From Bacteroidales bacterium (GTDB lineage Bacteria > Bacteroidota > Bacteroidia > Bacteroidales > F082): a stretch of DNA of 64,000 bases. The notes beneath the pieces are model-generated. The model worked only from the letters and a program-made list of their open reading frames with translations, had not been told where the DNA came from and searched no databases. Positions 53,952-62,267 of the stretch are shown here, one piece after another. The stretch covers positions 1-64,000 of the forward strand of contig JALNZT010000017.1 in the NCBI GenBank assembly GCA_023229135.1, written 5' to 3'. The translations under genes and the position numbers were made by a program. The stretch's first letter is position 1. Each line of letters begins with the position of its first letter.

Positions 53952-54989
53952 TTAATCAATGGCTACGGGAAAATCTATCTCGCCGACATAGTGTATTTTA
54001 ATACCATAATTGAATAATCCTTCATGGTAATATTCCCTTAGGTTGTTTGGGTAGTTTTTGTAGGTACCTTGGGCATTTGTTACGTTAATAAGGCTGTAAT
54101 TCAATTGCCCAAACTCTTCATTTGGAATTATATTAAGTAGCAACTGTCGAAGAAAACGGTAATAAGTATTCATAACGTTTCGATTCAAGCACAAATCAAC
54201 ATCTCCTATCTGCTCATTGCCATAAAAAAGATAATAATCATAGATATTGTCGGGTGGATTAGGGTCGGTTTCCCTTCTTACATTAGGTTCACCACCTTTT
54301 CTTGAAATATTAACAGGGTGAATCACGTAAAAATTACCTTCCGGGTCGGGTAAAGTTGCATTCATTGCCAACATGAGTTGTTGTGCAGCATCTGAATCTA
54401 ATAGAAATTCATCGCAACGTCCTTCCATTTCCCCATACCACCAATCATCACCTTCCTCAAAAGGGCCGTCAAGTACAGGAGAAGGAGGCACTTCTCCTCT
54501 TTCGCCCGTAACAACCTGCACCGTAAAATTAAGTTGGTCTTCGGCTACTGAGGCTTCTTGCAGGTTCACCAGCGAAAGGCCTTTCTCGCCAAAATTAACA
54601 GCTTGATAGGTGGTGCTGACATCCTGAATCATCTCGTTGAATTTATCCGTGAGATCAGTCATGTTCACATCGTTGCCGGACAGCAAAAGGCTAAATGATA
54701 AAGTGTCAACAACAAAAGATTTGTAAAACTCGTTGGGGAAGCCATAACAGTAGTTAAAGGTGGATTCTAAATACCACAAAGCCGAATCTGCCGAAATGGT
54801 TTCCAGGCTTTTTAAGTCGGGATATTCTTTGTGATACTCCACTTTGCTGATAAAACTGTTGATGCTGTTACCCACTTTTAAATCATAAGCAGAGATGGTT
54901 TTTTCCTCTCTGATTGTGTCGGTGTCTTTGCTGCAGCCGGCAAATAACAATACCAGGGCGCAAGAAATTAATAAAAAATTAGCTTTCAT
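53952..54989 (-). CDS. surface lipoprotein of the duplicated module, copy 2
   Basis: This protein of about 345 residues starts at MKANFLLISC (54989); the frame is open to 55121, but the lipoprotein signal LVLLFAGCSK fixes the start. The mature part has SLETISADSALWYLESTFNY, GFPNEFYKSFVVD and EGRCDEFLLDSDAAQQLMLA, each with a counterpart in the lipoprotein at 57867 (SDAKWLIESEINVFHGFPNK, GACDGSFVFETDAAKRLESM). No known family was recognised. It is the first gene of the second three-gene module. Confidence 0.75.
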   Translation of the reverse strand: MKANFLLISCALVLLFAGCSKDTDTIREEKTISAYDLKVGNSINSFISKVEYHKEYPDLKSLETISADSALWYLESTFNYCYGFPNEFYKSFVVDTLSFSLLLSGNDVNMTDLTDKFNEMIQDVSTTYQAVNFGEKGLSLVNLQEASVAEDQLNFTVQVVTGERGEVPPSPVLDGPFEEGDDWWYGEMEGRCDEFLLDSDAAQQLMLAMNATLPDPEGNFYVIHPVNISRKGGEPNVRRETDPNPPDNIYDYYLFYGNEQIGDVDLCLNRNVMNTYYRFLRQLLLNIIPNEEFGQLNYSLINVTNAQGTYKNYPNNLREYYHEGLFNYGIKIHYVGEIDFPVAID

Positions 54990-55170
54990 AATATTGATGG
55001 TTTTCGTGAAAAAATTGAAAGAATTGTTTTGACTTGGGGTTTTTCTCCCGTGGTTTGAAGTTTGGTGTTGGTTGTGTTTATACATTATAATTGGTTTTGG
55101 TTTTGTGCTAAGTGGGCGCAACTTTTTTTATATGGCGTAAGCTTAAAACTTATACAAGGATATGCAATTA

Positions 55171-56310
55171 TCAAGCCGATATTTTAAAGCCTTGCATGTC
55201 AGTAATATACAGTATTTCAAAATAAAATTTCAGCCCATTAGCTATCCGAAAACGTAGTACACTATCCGATTCCGGATAGGCTGTTGTTAAATAAATTTGG
55301 TGAATTGCAAGACACAGGTTCGGAGTACTGTGCCAGTCGGCGAAAGATATAGCTTTTAGTAAGTGGTTTGGGTAACTAAACAATGCAGACACTCTGCGGA
55401 ACAGGGTGTCCTCTAAAACGAAATCAGGCCATTGGAGGGCAAATTTTATCGCTACTTCTTCTGCGATAAGTTTTCCTTTCACGGCTAGCTTGTACCCTTT
55501 TGTGTCTGAGATGTCTATACCAACATTATTGCTAAAATATATATCGGTACCATTTGGCAGCCAGTAAGTTTCGCCTCCTCCTTCTGGCGCGGCCCAGGTG
55601 CCGTCGGCACTGAGAAACTCTCCTGGTTTTCCTGCAGAAGTAGGCAGGCTGTACGCATTATTTATCCGCAAAGCAGGCATATTAACCTGGTTTCCGGCAA
55701 AATCAAACACAGTTGCCGAAAATTGCATGCTGCCGAGGTTTGTAAACAGCTCCAGACCGCTTCTCGCGCCCACCGTCAGGCCGCTGTTGGCATCGAGCAG
55801 TTGAAGATTGGCCATATACATCTTGGGATTGGACGGCTCGAGCAACAGGCTGGCATCTTCATTGTCATCAGCAAGGATGTGGAGTTTGGCCTGGGGATTG
55901 GTTATGTTGCCTATGCCGATGCGTCCGGTATTATTCATGCCAGCTGATTGCCCTACAAAAAAAGTAGGTTTAGTTGAGCCGAAGCCAATCATTAAGGAAG
56001 GACCATGTGTGTTGACCAATTTATTAACATCATTGTATCCGCTTCCTATGGCTATTGTATAGGGAAATTGAGATGGTATTTCCAAGTGCTTACCAATTGC
56101 TATTCCACCCTGCGATCTAACTATACTTTCAAAACCTATTGCTATAGAACTATTTCCAAGTGCTTGATTTCCATATCCCAAAGCACTGACACTAACTCCG
56201 GTAATTATTGAATTTTGACAATTCGTACATTCCTGAGTAAAAACATCTGCTATACTCACAAATAGGAATATAAGCATTAAAAAACTGGAAATAAGGTATT
56301 TCTTCATCAT
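55171..56310 (-). CDS. fibre-like surface protein, copy 1 (shorter)
   Basis: This 379-residue paralogue of the protein at 50725 has a signal peptide, YadA-like head repeats (ALGYGNQALGNSSIAIGFES, GGIAIGKHLEIP), and the shared module GRIGIGNITNPQAKLHILAD to GEFLSADGTWAAPEG. The end then differs: instead of the tail-fibre parts and coiled coil it has a separate domain of about 110 residues (VGIDISDTKGYKLAVKGKLI ... MQGFKISA). Either the tail was replaced or this copy is truncated. It lies nine bases after the T9SS paralogue at 56319. Confidence 0.75.
   Translation of the reverse strand: MMKKYLISSFLMLIFLFVSIADVFTQECTNCQNSIITGVSVSALGYGNQALGNSSIAIGFESIVRSQGGIAIGKHLEIPSQFPYTIAIGSGYNDVNKLVNTHGPSLMIGFGSTKPTFFVGQSAGMNNTGRIGIGNITNPQAKLHILADDNEDASLLLEPSNPKMYMANLQLLDANSGLTVGARSGLELFTNLGSMQFSATVFDFAGNQVNMPALRINNAYSLPTSAGKPGEFLSADGTWAAPEGGGETYWLPNGTDIYFSNNVGIDISDTKGYKLAVKGKLIAEEVAIKFALQWPDFVLEDTLFRRVSALFSYPNHLLKAISFADWHSTPNLCLAIHQIYLTTAYPESDSVLRFRIANGLKFYFEILYITDMQGFKISA
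55586..55930 (-). repeat. 345-bp repeat, copy within the gene at 55171
   Basis: This is the partner of 51677-52021 (offset 3909 bp). The pattern of a nearly identical core within more diverged flanks points to gene conversion or recent recombination between the two fibre genes. Confidence 0.85.
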
Positions 56311-56318
56311 AGTAAGTT

Positions 56319-57827
56319 TTAATATTTAACAATTTTCTGTCTTTGGCTTTGCTTGTTTGTAAGTGAATGTATAAAATAGGTACCGCCAGGCAAAGCGCTC
56401 AAATTTATTTGATTAAGTCCTTGTTTCAACTGACGCTGGATGACCAATTGGCCACTTGAATTGTAAACCATTAATGAACCTTTTTGCAATGATTTAATAT
56501 GGATATGGTCTGCTGTCGGGTTGGGGTAAACAACTAACTCTTGCTGTTGCCTTATTTCGTTTTCAAACCCGACTGTCCCATCCGGGTTATATTTCACGAT
56601 CCAGGCAAAACCGCGGGTTTCCGGAAAATTGAGGTCATAGCCATAACCAGATACAATAACTCCCTGATCTGATGTTGAAGCTATAGCAAAAACGATGTAA
56701 TGACGGTCACCTCCGATGTACTTTTCCCAAATAGTATTTAGATTCTCATCTAGACGGGCCAAATAAATCATTGTAGGTGTACCTGAGAAAGGATGACCTT
56801 TATAATTATAGTTTGAAGCAATATATATACTCCCATCTGGTGCTAAACTCATCGTTTCCAAAAAAGCCGATTGACTTGAGGTATCTGGATGTGTAAGATA
56901 AACACTTTGCAATGGCTCGAAATTGCTGCTGTAACTAAAAACTCCAGAATGTTTATACATTTGCATGGTTTCCCAGTCAACCCATTTAGCTTCTCCACCT
57001 ATATAAATATTTCCATTGGGATGTGACATGGCTTTCGTATCTAGTGAATACAAATGGGTATTCAATGAAAATAATGTATCACCGCTTAGCTCATACTGAT
57101 CGTCTAATCGCACAATAATATTGCTATATTCAGACCAACCATCAATTGTATAATGTAATAACATACTGGTGTCGTTGTGCGTATAAAATAACCCTTCGAC
57201 ACTCCAGTTTGAAGGTACGGTAATATCTTTCAGAAAAAGGCTATCCCCGGTTAGAGCATTCAAGCAAAACAACTGATGACTACCCGTATATTCTGATGAC
57301 CAACCAACAAAACAACTATCAGTACCGGGCTTAATTACCGGGGGTGTTGACCAATAGTATAGATCATCATTATTAAAAGTTCGAAACTTTTTTAAATATT
57401 GAAGATTGAATGTATTATCTGATAAGTCAAAAAATGAAATTTGGGATCCTAATGGTTCAAATCCAAAATCAGAATTAAAAAATCCATACATGCCAAAACA
57501 TAATAAACCGTTTTCTCCTATTGGCAATAAATACTTAAGAGAAATAAAAGTATCATTTTGCATTATACTATCTATTGCAAGCACCTCACCTTGATTACTT
57601 ATTAAAACAAGCGATAGATAACTTTTGGTATAATTCTGAGCAGCTTCTATTTCTCGTGTCAAAGTTGAAACATACCTGTTATTACCAACCTCAGTAATCC
57701 TGTTACTTTTTTCAAACAGGTTCAGTTCATCAATAATTAATTCAAAACTTTGTTGTGCTATTAAATGGCCTCCTGAAAAAAGAAAAATGCAAGACAAAGT
57801 AATGATTCTCATTAGATTCGATATCAT
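56319..57827 (-). CDS. T9SS-sorted protein with propeller-like repeats, copy 1
   Basis: This 502-residue protein has a signal peptide (IITLSCIFLFSGGHLIAQ), beta-propeller-like repeats including SLAPDGSIYIASNYNYKG and GGDRHYIVFAIASTSDQGVI, and a C-terminal T9SS sorting domain (VVYPNPTADHIHIKSLQKG to QRQKIVKY). It is a paralogue of the protein at 52452. The QSFELIIDELNLFEKS start after the signal also matches QYSFELIHGVSEIYD of the paralogue. Its role is not known; secretion through T9SS is clear. Confidence 0.82.
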   Translation of the reverse strand: MISNLMRIITLSCIFLFSGGHLIAQQSFELIIDELNLFEKSNRITEVGNNRYVSTLTREIEAAQNYTKSYLSLVLISNQGEVLAIDSIMQNDTFISLKYLLPIGENGLLCFGMYGFFNSDFGFEPLGSQISFFDLSDNTFNLQYLKKFRTFNNDDLYYWSTPPVIKPGTDSCFVGWSSEYTGSHQLFCLNALTGDSLFLKDITVPSNWSVEGLFYTHNDTSMLLHYTIDGWSEYSNIIVRLDDQYELSGDTLFSLNTHLYSLDTKAMSHPNGNIYIGGEAKWVDWETMQMYKHSGVFSYSSNFEPLQSVYLTHPDTSSQSAFLETMSLAPDGSIYIASNYNYKGHPFSGTPTMIYLARLDENLNTIWEKYIGGDRHYIVFAIASTSDQGVIVSGYGYDLNFPETRGFAWIVKYNPDGTVGFENEIRQQQELVVYPNPTADHIHIKSLQKGSLMVYNSSGQLVIQRQLKQGLNQINLSALPGGTYFIHSLTNKQSQRQKIVKY

Positions 57828-57866
57828 ATTTTACGCATTAGAATATTCGTAATATTTAATAATAGT

Positions 57867-58931
57867 CTATAATTCAGTTGGCAAAATAGAACAAACTAAC
57901 AAACGAGTCGAAGCAGTAAATAGCAAATCATGTTTAATAGAATAATACTCGAAATCGTTAATTGCAAACCAGAAAACTGAACCGTCAAAAGAACATCCAG
58001 AATAATACTTATTCGTTTCATTTTGAAAATCTTCAATCAAATCAATATATTGCTGCCTGTAAAACTGAATTTCATCCGAATAATCCATACATTTAATAGT
58101 ATCATGTAAGTCTCCCTGAGGTGGATTATTATAATAATCTGACGCGAAAAATATTTTGAAATCTAAGTAATTGTCAGGTGTGTTGTCCAATTGATATTCT
58201 TCTAACCAGGGTCTGTTAATTGGCTTACTTACTGGATTTACATAAACATATCTGCAATTAGTAGGGGGTTCAGGTCTGTTAGTGATGAAATGGTAATGAA
58301 CCATGCTTTCCAATCTTTTTGCAGCATCAGTCTCAAAAACAAAGCTGCCGTCACAAGCTCCAAGATTATCTCCGTAGTAATAATCCTTATAAGGAAGCCT
58401 TCCATCGCTTTCTATACCAATAAGTGTTTTAATATACAAGGAGTCAGTTGCCGGTGAAATCATAAGCGTGGTTTGAACAAGATGTTTACCTTCTTCAACA
58501 TAGGTCGAAAGCTGCTGTATAATTATATTTTTCACGGATTCATCAAAGGCAACCACCTCCTCTGCATTCATCAGGTCTTCCAAATCATCTTTTGGCAATG
58601 GTATTACTCCTTCCTCCAAATAAAAATAATCTACTTCCTTATTGGGAAACCCATGAAAAACATTAATCTCTGATTCTATGAGCCATTTAGCATCACTCAT
58701 ACTAAGTACTACATCGCTTTTCAATAGCTGACCAGCCTTAATTTGATCAAGTGTCTCCTTGAAGCTCACGATTTTATTAAGCATTTCTTGATTTTCCGGA
58801 CTGTTAACTTCAATGGCCTGTTCCTCGGAGTAATTTTTAGAAACCGGGTCTTCAATTTGTTTAGTGCATGAAGAAATGATCATTGCTACAATTAAAGCAA
58901 AAGCTAAAGTGCTAAATACTGAATTTTTCAT
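57867..58931 (-). CDS. surface lipoprotein of the duplicated module, copy 1
   Basis: This 354-residue lipoprotein has the lipobox IISSCTK (about residues 18-24). It is a paralogue of the lipoprotein at 53952, sharing the DAKWLIES, HGFPN and ETDAAKRLE positions. The middle has LMISPATDSLYIKTLIGIES, where the paralogue has LNFTVQVVTGERG. The family was not recognised. It is the first gene of the first module, 39 bases before the T9SS gene. An HTH gene lies upstream on the same strand. Confidence 0.75.
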   Translation of the reverse strand: MKNSVFSTLAFALIVAMIISSCTKQIEDPVSKNYSEEQAIEVNSPENQEMLNKIVSFKETLDQIKAGQLLKSDVVLSMSDAKWLIESEINVFHGFPNKEVDYFYLEEGVIPLPKDDLEDLMNAEEVVAFDESVKNIIIQQLSTYVEEGKHLVQTTLMISPATDSLYIKTLIGIESDGRLPYKDYYYGDNLGACDGSFVFETDAAKRLESMVHYHFITNRPEPPTNCRYVYVNPVSKPINRPWLEEYQLDNTPDNYLDFKIFFASDYYNNPPQGDLHDTIKCMDYSDEIQFYRQQYIDLIEDFQNETNKYYSGCSFDGSVFWFAINDFEYYSIKHDLLFTASTRLLVCSILPTEL

Positions 58932-59067
58932 TGTGATTTGGTTATTTGTTGAAAAATTAAAAAAGTTATTTTCATTTTAAATATATTTTGCTACTTTTTA
59001 TGTTTTATAATTTGGTTGGGCTTGATGCTTATGCAGTAAACCATGGGATTTTTTTTAGCGACCGCGT

Positions 59068-59096
59068 TCGGCATAGTCTGCGGCTATGCCGAGCGG
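59068..59096. repeat. short palindrome with GCCGAGCGG tail
   Basis: TCGGCATAG (59068-59076) and CTATGCCGA (59084-59092) form a 9-bp perfect stem with a 7-base loop, followed by GCGG. It interrupts the relic lipoprotein gene start that follows. A related palindrome lies at 44763-44779. Confidence 0.6.
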
Positions 59097-59097
59097 A

Positions 59098-59133
59098 GCC
59101 GCAAGAAATTAATAAAAAATTTGATTTCATAAC
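59098..59133 (-). pseudogene. relic 5' end of a third module lipoprotein gene
   Basis: The minus strand from 59133 reads MKSNFLLISCG, against MKANFLLISCA of the lipoprotein at 54989, with the DNA matching over GCAAGAAATTAATAAAAAAT on the plus strand. The homology stops at the GCCGAGCGG palindrome. This is the only remnant seen of a further lipoprotein copy. Confidence 0.65.
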
Positions 59134-59309
59134 ATTACAATTTTTGGTTTACACGAATTATATACTGCCTCTTAAAGAGGTTTTTTTAAACTTTTTTAAG
59201 GTGGTTGGCCTTATCAAATAACTACATGATTCTAAATTAATTCCAAGTTAACAGGAATTGATACAATGAACTGTGACGACAAAGATAAGCACTGGACTCT
59301 CTAAGATAC
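59134..59309. other. non-coding gap with a small hairpin
   Basis: CCTCTTAAAGAGG followed by seven T residues (59168-59187) looks like a short plus-strand terminator, though no plus-strand gene precedes it. Nothing else was recognised. Confidence 0.4.
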
Positions 59310-59537
59310 TTAGAGGCCTCCATATTTCTGCATTTTTTCTTCAATCAGGTAATACGTTTTTCTGCCGGTGCAGTATCCTATTTGATGCCCCTCCTCGCGC
59401 AGAAGTGCCAAATAGTTTTCAACAGTAGCCAACGAAACACAAAGCCTGTCAGCTAAATTAGTTGCTGTTCCGGTATTTTTATTTTCAATGATTGAGTGCA
59501 ATATTTCGATTTTTTCCTTTTTTTCAAGGAATCTCAT
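59310..59537 (-). CDS. small helix-turn-helix regulator
   Basis: This 75-residue protein is nearly all one winged-helix/HTH_11-like domain: KIEILHSIIENKNTGTATNL then ADRLCVSLATVENYLALL as the HTH, then GHQIGYCTGRKTYYL as the wing. No effector domain is present. It is upstream of the duplicated lipoprotein-T9SS-fibre cluster on the same strand and may regulate it; that is inference from position only. Confidence 0.7.
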   Translation of the reverse strand: MRFLEKKEKIEILHSIIENKNTGTATNLADRLCVSLATVENYLALLREEGHQIGYCTGRKTYYLIEEKMQKYGGL

Positions 59538-60060
59538 AGCGGTAGGTTTTAATTTTTATAAATAATTGGTTTCGATTACACTTTCTACTTCGTTTTTGGT
59601 TTTCTACATTTTTTACTGGCGAGGAAGTCAACAGATGCTTTTTTGATTTAATTCAACTCGACATGCAAAAGCCTTCCAAAACTATCTCCCCTTCACTACT
59701 AGTATGTCAGAAAATCGAAAAACACATCAAAAAATATTAAAAATAATTTTAATAAATTTTTAAACTGCTGCTATTCAATGTTATATAATTAAAAAAATTG
59801 AAAGAACTTCAAAAACCCCAAAAACATTATGTTAACTTTCAATTTTTTATCACCGCAAATGACAAGGCTAAATTCCTTCAAAAGATAGGACATAGATTAA
59901 AGTGTTTAGCAACTTTATGTTTTTCAAAATCCTTATGAAAGCTTCAAAAAAATGAAAAATGATTTTTAAAAACCTTATAAACACTACAAAATGCTGGAAT
60001 AGAAACATATTAGCTCCTGCTAACTATCAGGATCATTTTTTAAGGCAAGATTTTCCGCCA
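59538..60060. other. A+T rich non-coding region
   Basis: There are no genes. A perfect 13-bp inverted repeat (AAAAAATTGAAAG at 59792-59804 with CTTTCAATTTTTT at 59836-59848) lies in the middle and could form a hairpin of a small RNA or terminator. The rest is A/T runs without recognised signals. Confidence 0.5.
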
Positions 60061-60227
60061 GTCAGGCTGAGACTGATCCAGCCACAATAAACAGTCGCGC
60101 TCTGACTATAAGCTTTGTTCCAGTCAGGGGGCGACTGATTAGCGAGGCCTTATAGTCGCACCCTGACTTTCGGTGCATGCAAGTCAGGGGGCGACTGTTT
60201 AGCGAGGCCTTATAGTCGCACCCTGAC
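60061..60227. repeat. REP-like palindromes, three tandem copies
   Basis: The copies are 60061-60106, 60123-60167 and 60183-60227. The last two are almost identical (GTCAGGGGGCGACT ... TTAGCGAGGCCTTAT ... AGTCGCACCCTGAC) and repeat with a 60-bp period. They are the same family as 42292-42337 and 44424-44523. Confidence 0.8.
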
Positions 60228-60296
60228 TCGCAGAACACTGTCGCGCTTTGGCTCAATAACTCAAAAATCCTTAAAAATCCTTAATACCGCAAATAT

Positions 60297-60340
60297 TTTG
60301 GTTCGTTTACTTGCGAACTAAAAAAATAATAGTACTTTTG
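60297..60340 (+). promoter_or_regulatory. promoter and overlapping operator of the efflux regulator
   Basis: TTG at 60311-60313 and TACTTTTG at 60333-60340, with 19 bases between them, fit the Bacteroidota -33 and -7 boxes well. The palindrome TTTGGTTCG (60297-60305) / CGAACTAAA (60314-60322) covers the -33 box, as expected for an autorepressor site. An exact half site TTTAGTTCG recurs at 60831-60839 before the tolC-like gene. Confidence 0.75.
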
Positions 60341-60357
60341 CCATAAATATTTTCACA

Positions 60358-60828
60358 ATGACAACAGAAGAAAGAATTAATTTACAAAGGCAATTGGTTG
60401 AAACTTTGGGCCGAATTAATGAGCACGACGGCATGCAACCGGTTGCGGGTCGGATATTCGCTTTACTCATGGTGATGGATAAGGAAAATTTTACTTTTGA
60501 TGAAATAGTTGAAGAACTTAACATCAGTAAAAGCAGTGCCAGCATAGCTATTAAAATGCTACAAATCAGAGGTTTAATTGAGTATTTTACTTTACCGGGT
60601 GACCGCAAGCGCTATTTTAGAATCAAGCGGCACGAACCATTTAAATTATTTGAAGAATTCAAAAATAAGATGGTGGAAAAGCATAAAAACTGGCAGCAAA
60701 TTATTGCGCTCAAGGCTGATCCAGAATCTAAAAACAGCAAGTATTTAAAGGAACTTTGTTTTATACTGGAATTTTTTCAGGAGAGTGTTGAAAAGCTCAG
60801 GGTTCAATATGATCAATTAAAGAAGTAA
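60358..60828 (+). CDS. GbsR/MarR-family transcriptional regulator of efflux
   Basis: This 156-residue protein has a winged helix (FDEIVEELNISKSSASIAIK about residues 44-63, then IEYFTLPGDRKRYFRI as the wing) and C-terminal helices for dimerisation (LCFILEFFQESVEKLRVQYD). The HDGMQPVAGRIFALL stretch is typical of GbsR-type MarR proteins in Bacteroidota, which usually stand in front of RND efflux genes, as here. It probably represses itself and the tolC-hlyD-RND operon through the GTTCG palindrome. Confidence 0.9.
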   Translation: MTTEERINLQRQLVETLGRINEHDGMQPVAGRIFALLMVMDKENFTFDEIVEELNISKSSASIAIKMLQIRGLIEYFTLPGDRKRYFRIKRHEPFKLFEEFKNKMVEKHKNWQQIIALKADPESKNSKYLKELCFILEFFQESVEKLRVQYDQLKK

Positions 60829-60865
60829 TATTTAGTTCGTAAAAATCTAAACTTAAAACATTAAA

Positions 60866-62254
60866 ATGAACTACAAAATATTCATTGTAGGCGCCTTGTT
60901 CTTGGGTTTTAGCTTCTCAGCCAAAACGCAGGAAAACACCTACACAGTTTCAATGAAAGAGGCGCAGGAATATGCCCTGGATCGCAACAAGCAATTACAA
61001 AACGTACGTAATGATGTACAAATAGCAGCCGAACAATTTAGGCAAGCTCGCGGACAAGGGTTGCCACAAATCAATGGCAGCCTGGATTATATGACAAACT
61101 TCAACTACGAAGCCATGCTGAACTTTGGCGGAGGAGGAGAGTCAACCCCACCCGATATCAACTACGGCCTTCTCGATCCAGGTGATCTGGAGATTTTGAA
61201 GCTCCTGCAAAAAATGAATGCTCCTTCGGCTACTTCCATTAAAATGACAGATCAGTCAAATGCGCAGATTCAGGTTTCACAATTAATTTTTGGCGGGCAA
61301 TATTGGATTGGGCTGGAAACCGCCAAAATTGCTCAGATTCTAGCACAGCAGAATGTTAAACTGACGGAGCTTGATGTGCTGGAAAATGTGGCTAACACTT
61401 ACCAACTTATTCTGGCAACAGAAGATATTATGAAGGTGATTGACCGCAATATCAGTAACTTGGAAGACATAAAACAGCACACTCAAAATATGTATGCTGC
61501 TGGTATGGCTGAGCAAACCGATGTGGATCAAATCAGTATTAGCTTGTCCGGACTTAAAAACCAACAAAACGCTATGCAACGTAGCATCAGTCTCAACTAC
61601 AATATGTTAAGGTATCAGATGGGTATTGATTTTGACAAAGAAATCGTACTGACTGATTCGCTCAACACTATTATGACTGCCTTGGAAACCAGTACCGGAC
61701 TTACGATGGAGTTCAATATAGCTCAAAATCCAAGCTATCAAATTATTGAAACACAGGTAGAAATGCAGGAAAAAATGATTAATATGGAGAAGTGGGCCTA
61801 TGCTCCTACCCTCACCGGATTTTACAGTTACACGGAAAAACTTATGACTTCCGGTTTTGACATTAGCCCAAACAATGCTGCAGGTTTAAACCTGAGTATT
61901 CCTATCTTTTCAAGCGGTGTGCGCAAAGCAAACCTGAGCAAAGCCAGAATTGAACTTGATAAGGCAAATCGTTCTAAAGAAATGCTATCCGAACAGTTAC
62001 AACTGCAAAATAATCAGTTACGCTATGAATTGGCCAATGCTTACGAAAACTACAATACCCAAAAAAATAATGTTTTAGTAGCCGAAAGGGTGCTTTCGAG
62101 TATTCAAAATAAGTACAAACAAGGATTGGTATCCAGTTTAGACCTCACGCAGGCCAACACAAACTACCTGCAGGCCGAGAGCAATTACCTCAATTCCTCC
62201 ATTGATTTAATGCAATCCAATCTGAAATTAGAAAAATTATACAACAATTTATAA
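60866..62254 (+). CDS. TolC-family outer-membrane efflux channel
   Basis: This 462-residue protein has a signal peptide (FIVGALFLGFSFSAKTQ) and two OEP repeats with long coiled-coil helices (SMKEAQEYALDRNKQLQNVR about residues 30-49, and NNQLRYELANAYENYNTQKN near 390). It ends in LKLEKLYNNL. It forms the outer-membrane exit duct of a tripartite pump and is first in the operon with the HlyD and RND genes. A regulator half site lies 27 bases upstream of the start codon. Confidence 0.94.
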   Translation: MNYKIFIVGALFLGFSFSAKTQENTYTVSMKEAQEYALDRNKQLQNVRNDVQIAAEQFRQARGQGLPQINGSLDYMTNFNYEAMLNFGGGGESTPPDINYGLLDPGDLEILKLLQKMNAPSATSIKMTDQSNAQIQVSQLIFGGQYWIGLETAKIAQILAQQNVKLTELDVLENVANTYQLILATEDIMKVIDRNISNLEDIKQHTQNMYAAGMAEQTDVDQISISLSGLKNQQNAMQRSISLNYNMLRYQMGIDFDKEIVLTDSLNTIMTALETSTGLTMEFNIAQNPSYQIIETQVEMQEKMINMEKWAYAPTLTGFYSYTEKLMTSGFDISPNNAAGLNLSIPIFSSGVRKANLSKARIELDKANRSKEMLSEQLQLQNNQLRYELANAYENYNTQKNNVLVAERVLSSIQNKYKQGLVSSLDLTQANTNYLQAESNYLNSSIDLMQSNLKLEKLYNNL

Positions 62255-62267
62255 ATCTATCACAAAG

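Noticed and set aside
58988..59221. 77-residue plus-strand frame near the relic lipoprotein
   Set aside because: It crosses the palindrome and the antisense of the relic gene and has no coding signature.
60061..60227. Evenly spaced repeats that look like a small CRISPR array
   Set aside because: The units are palindromes with conserved loops, not direct repeats with unique spacers, and no cas genes are nearby.
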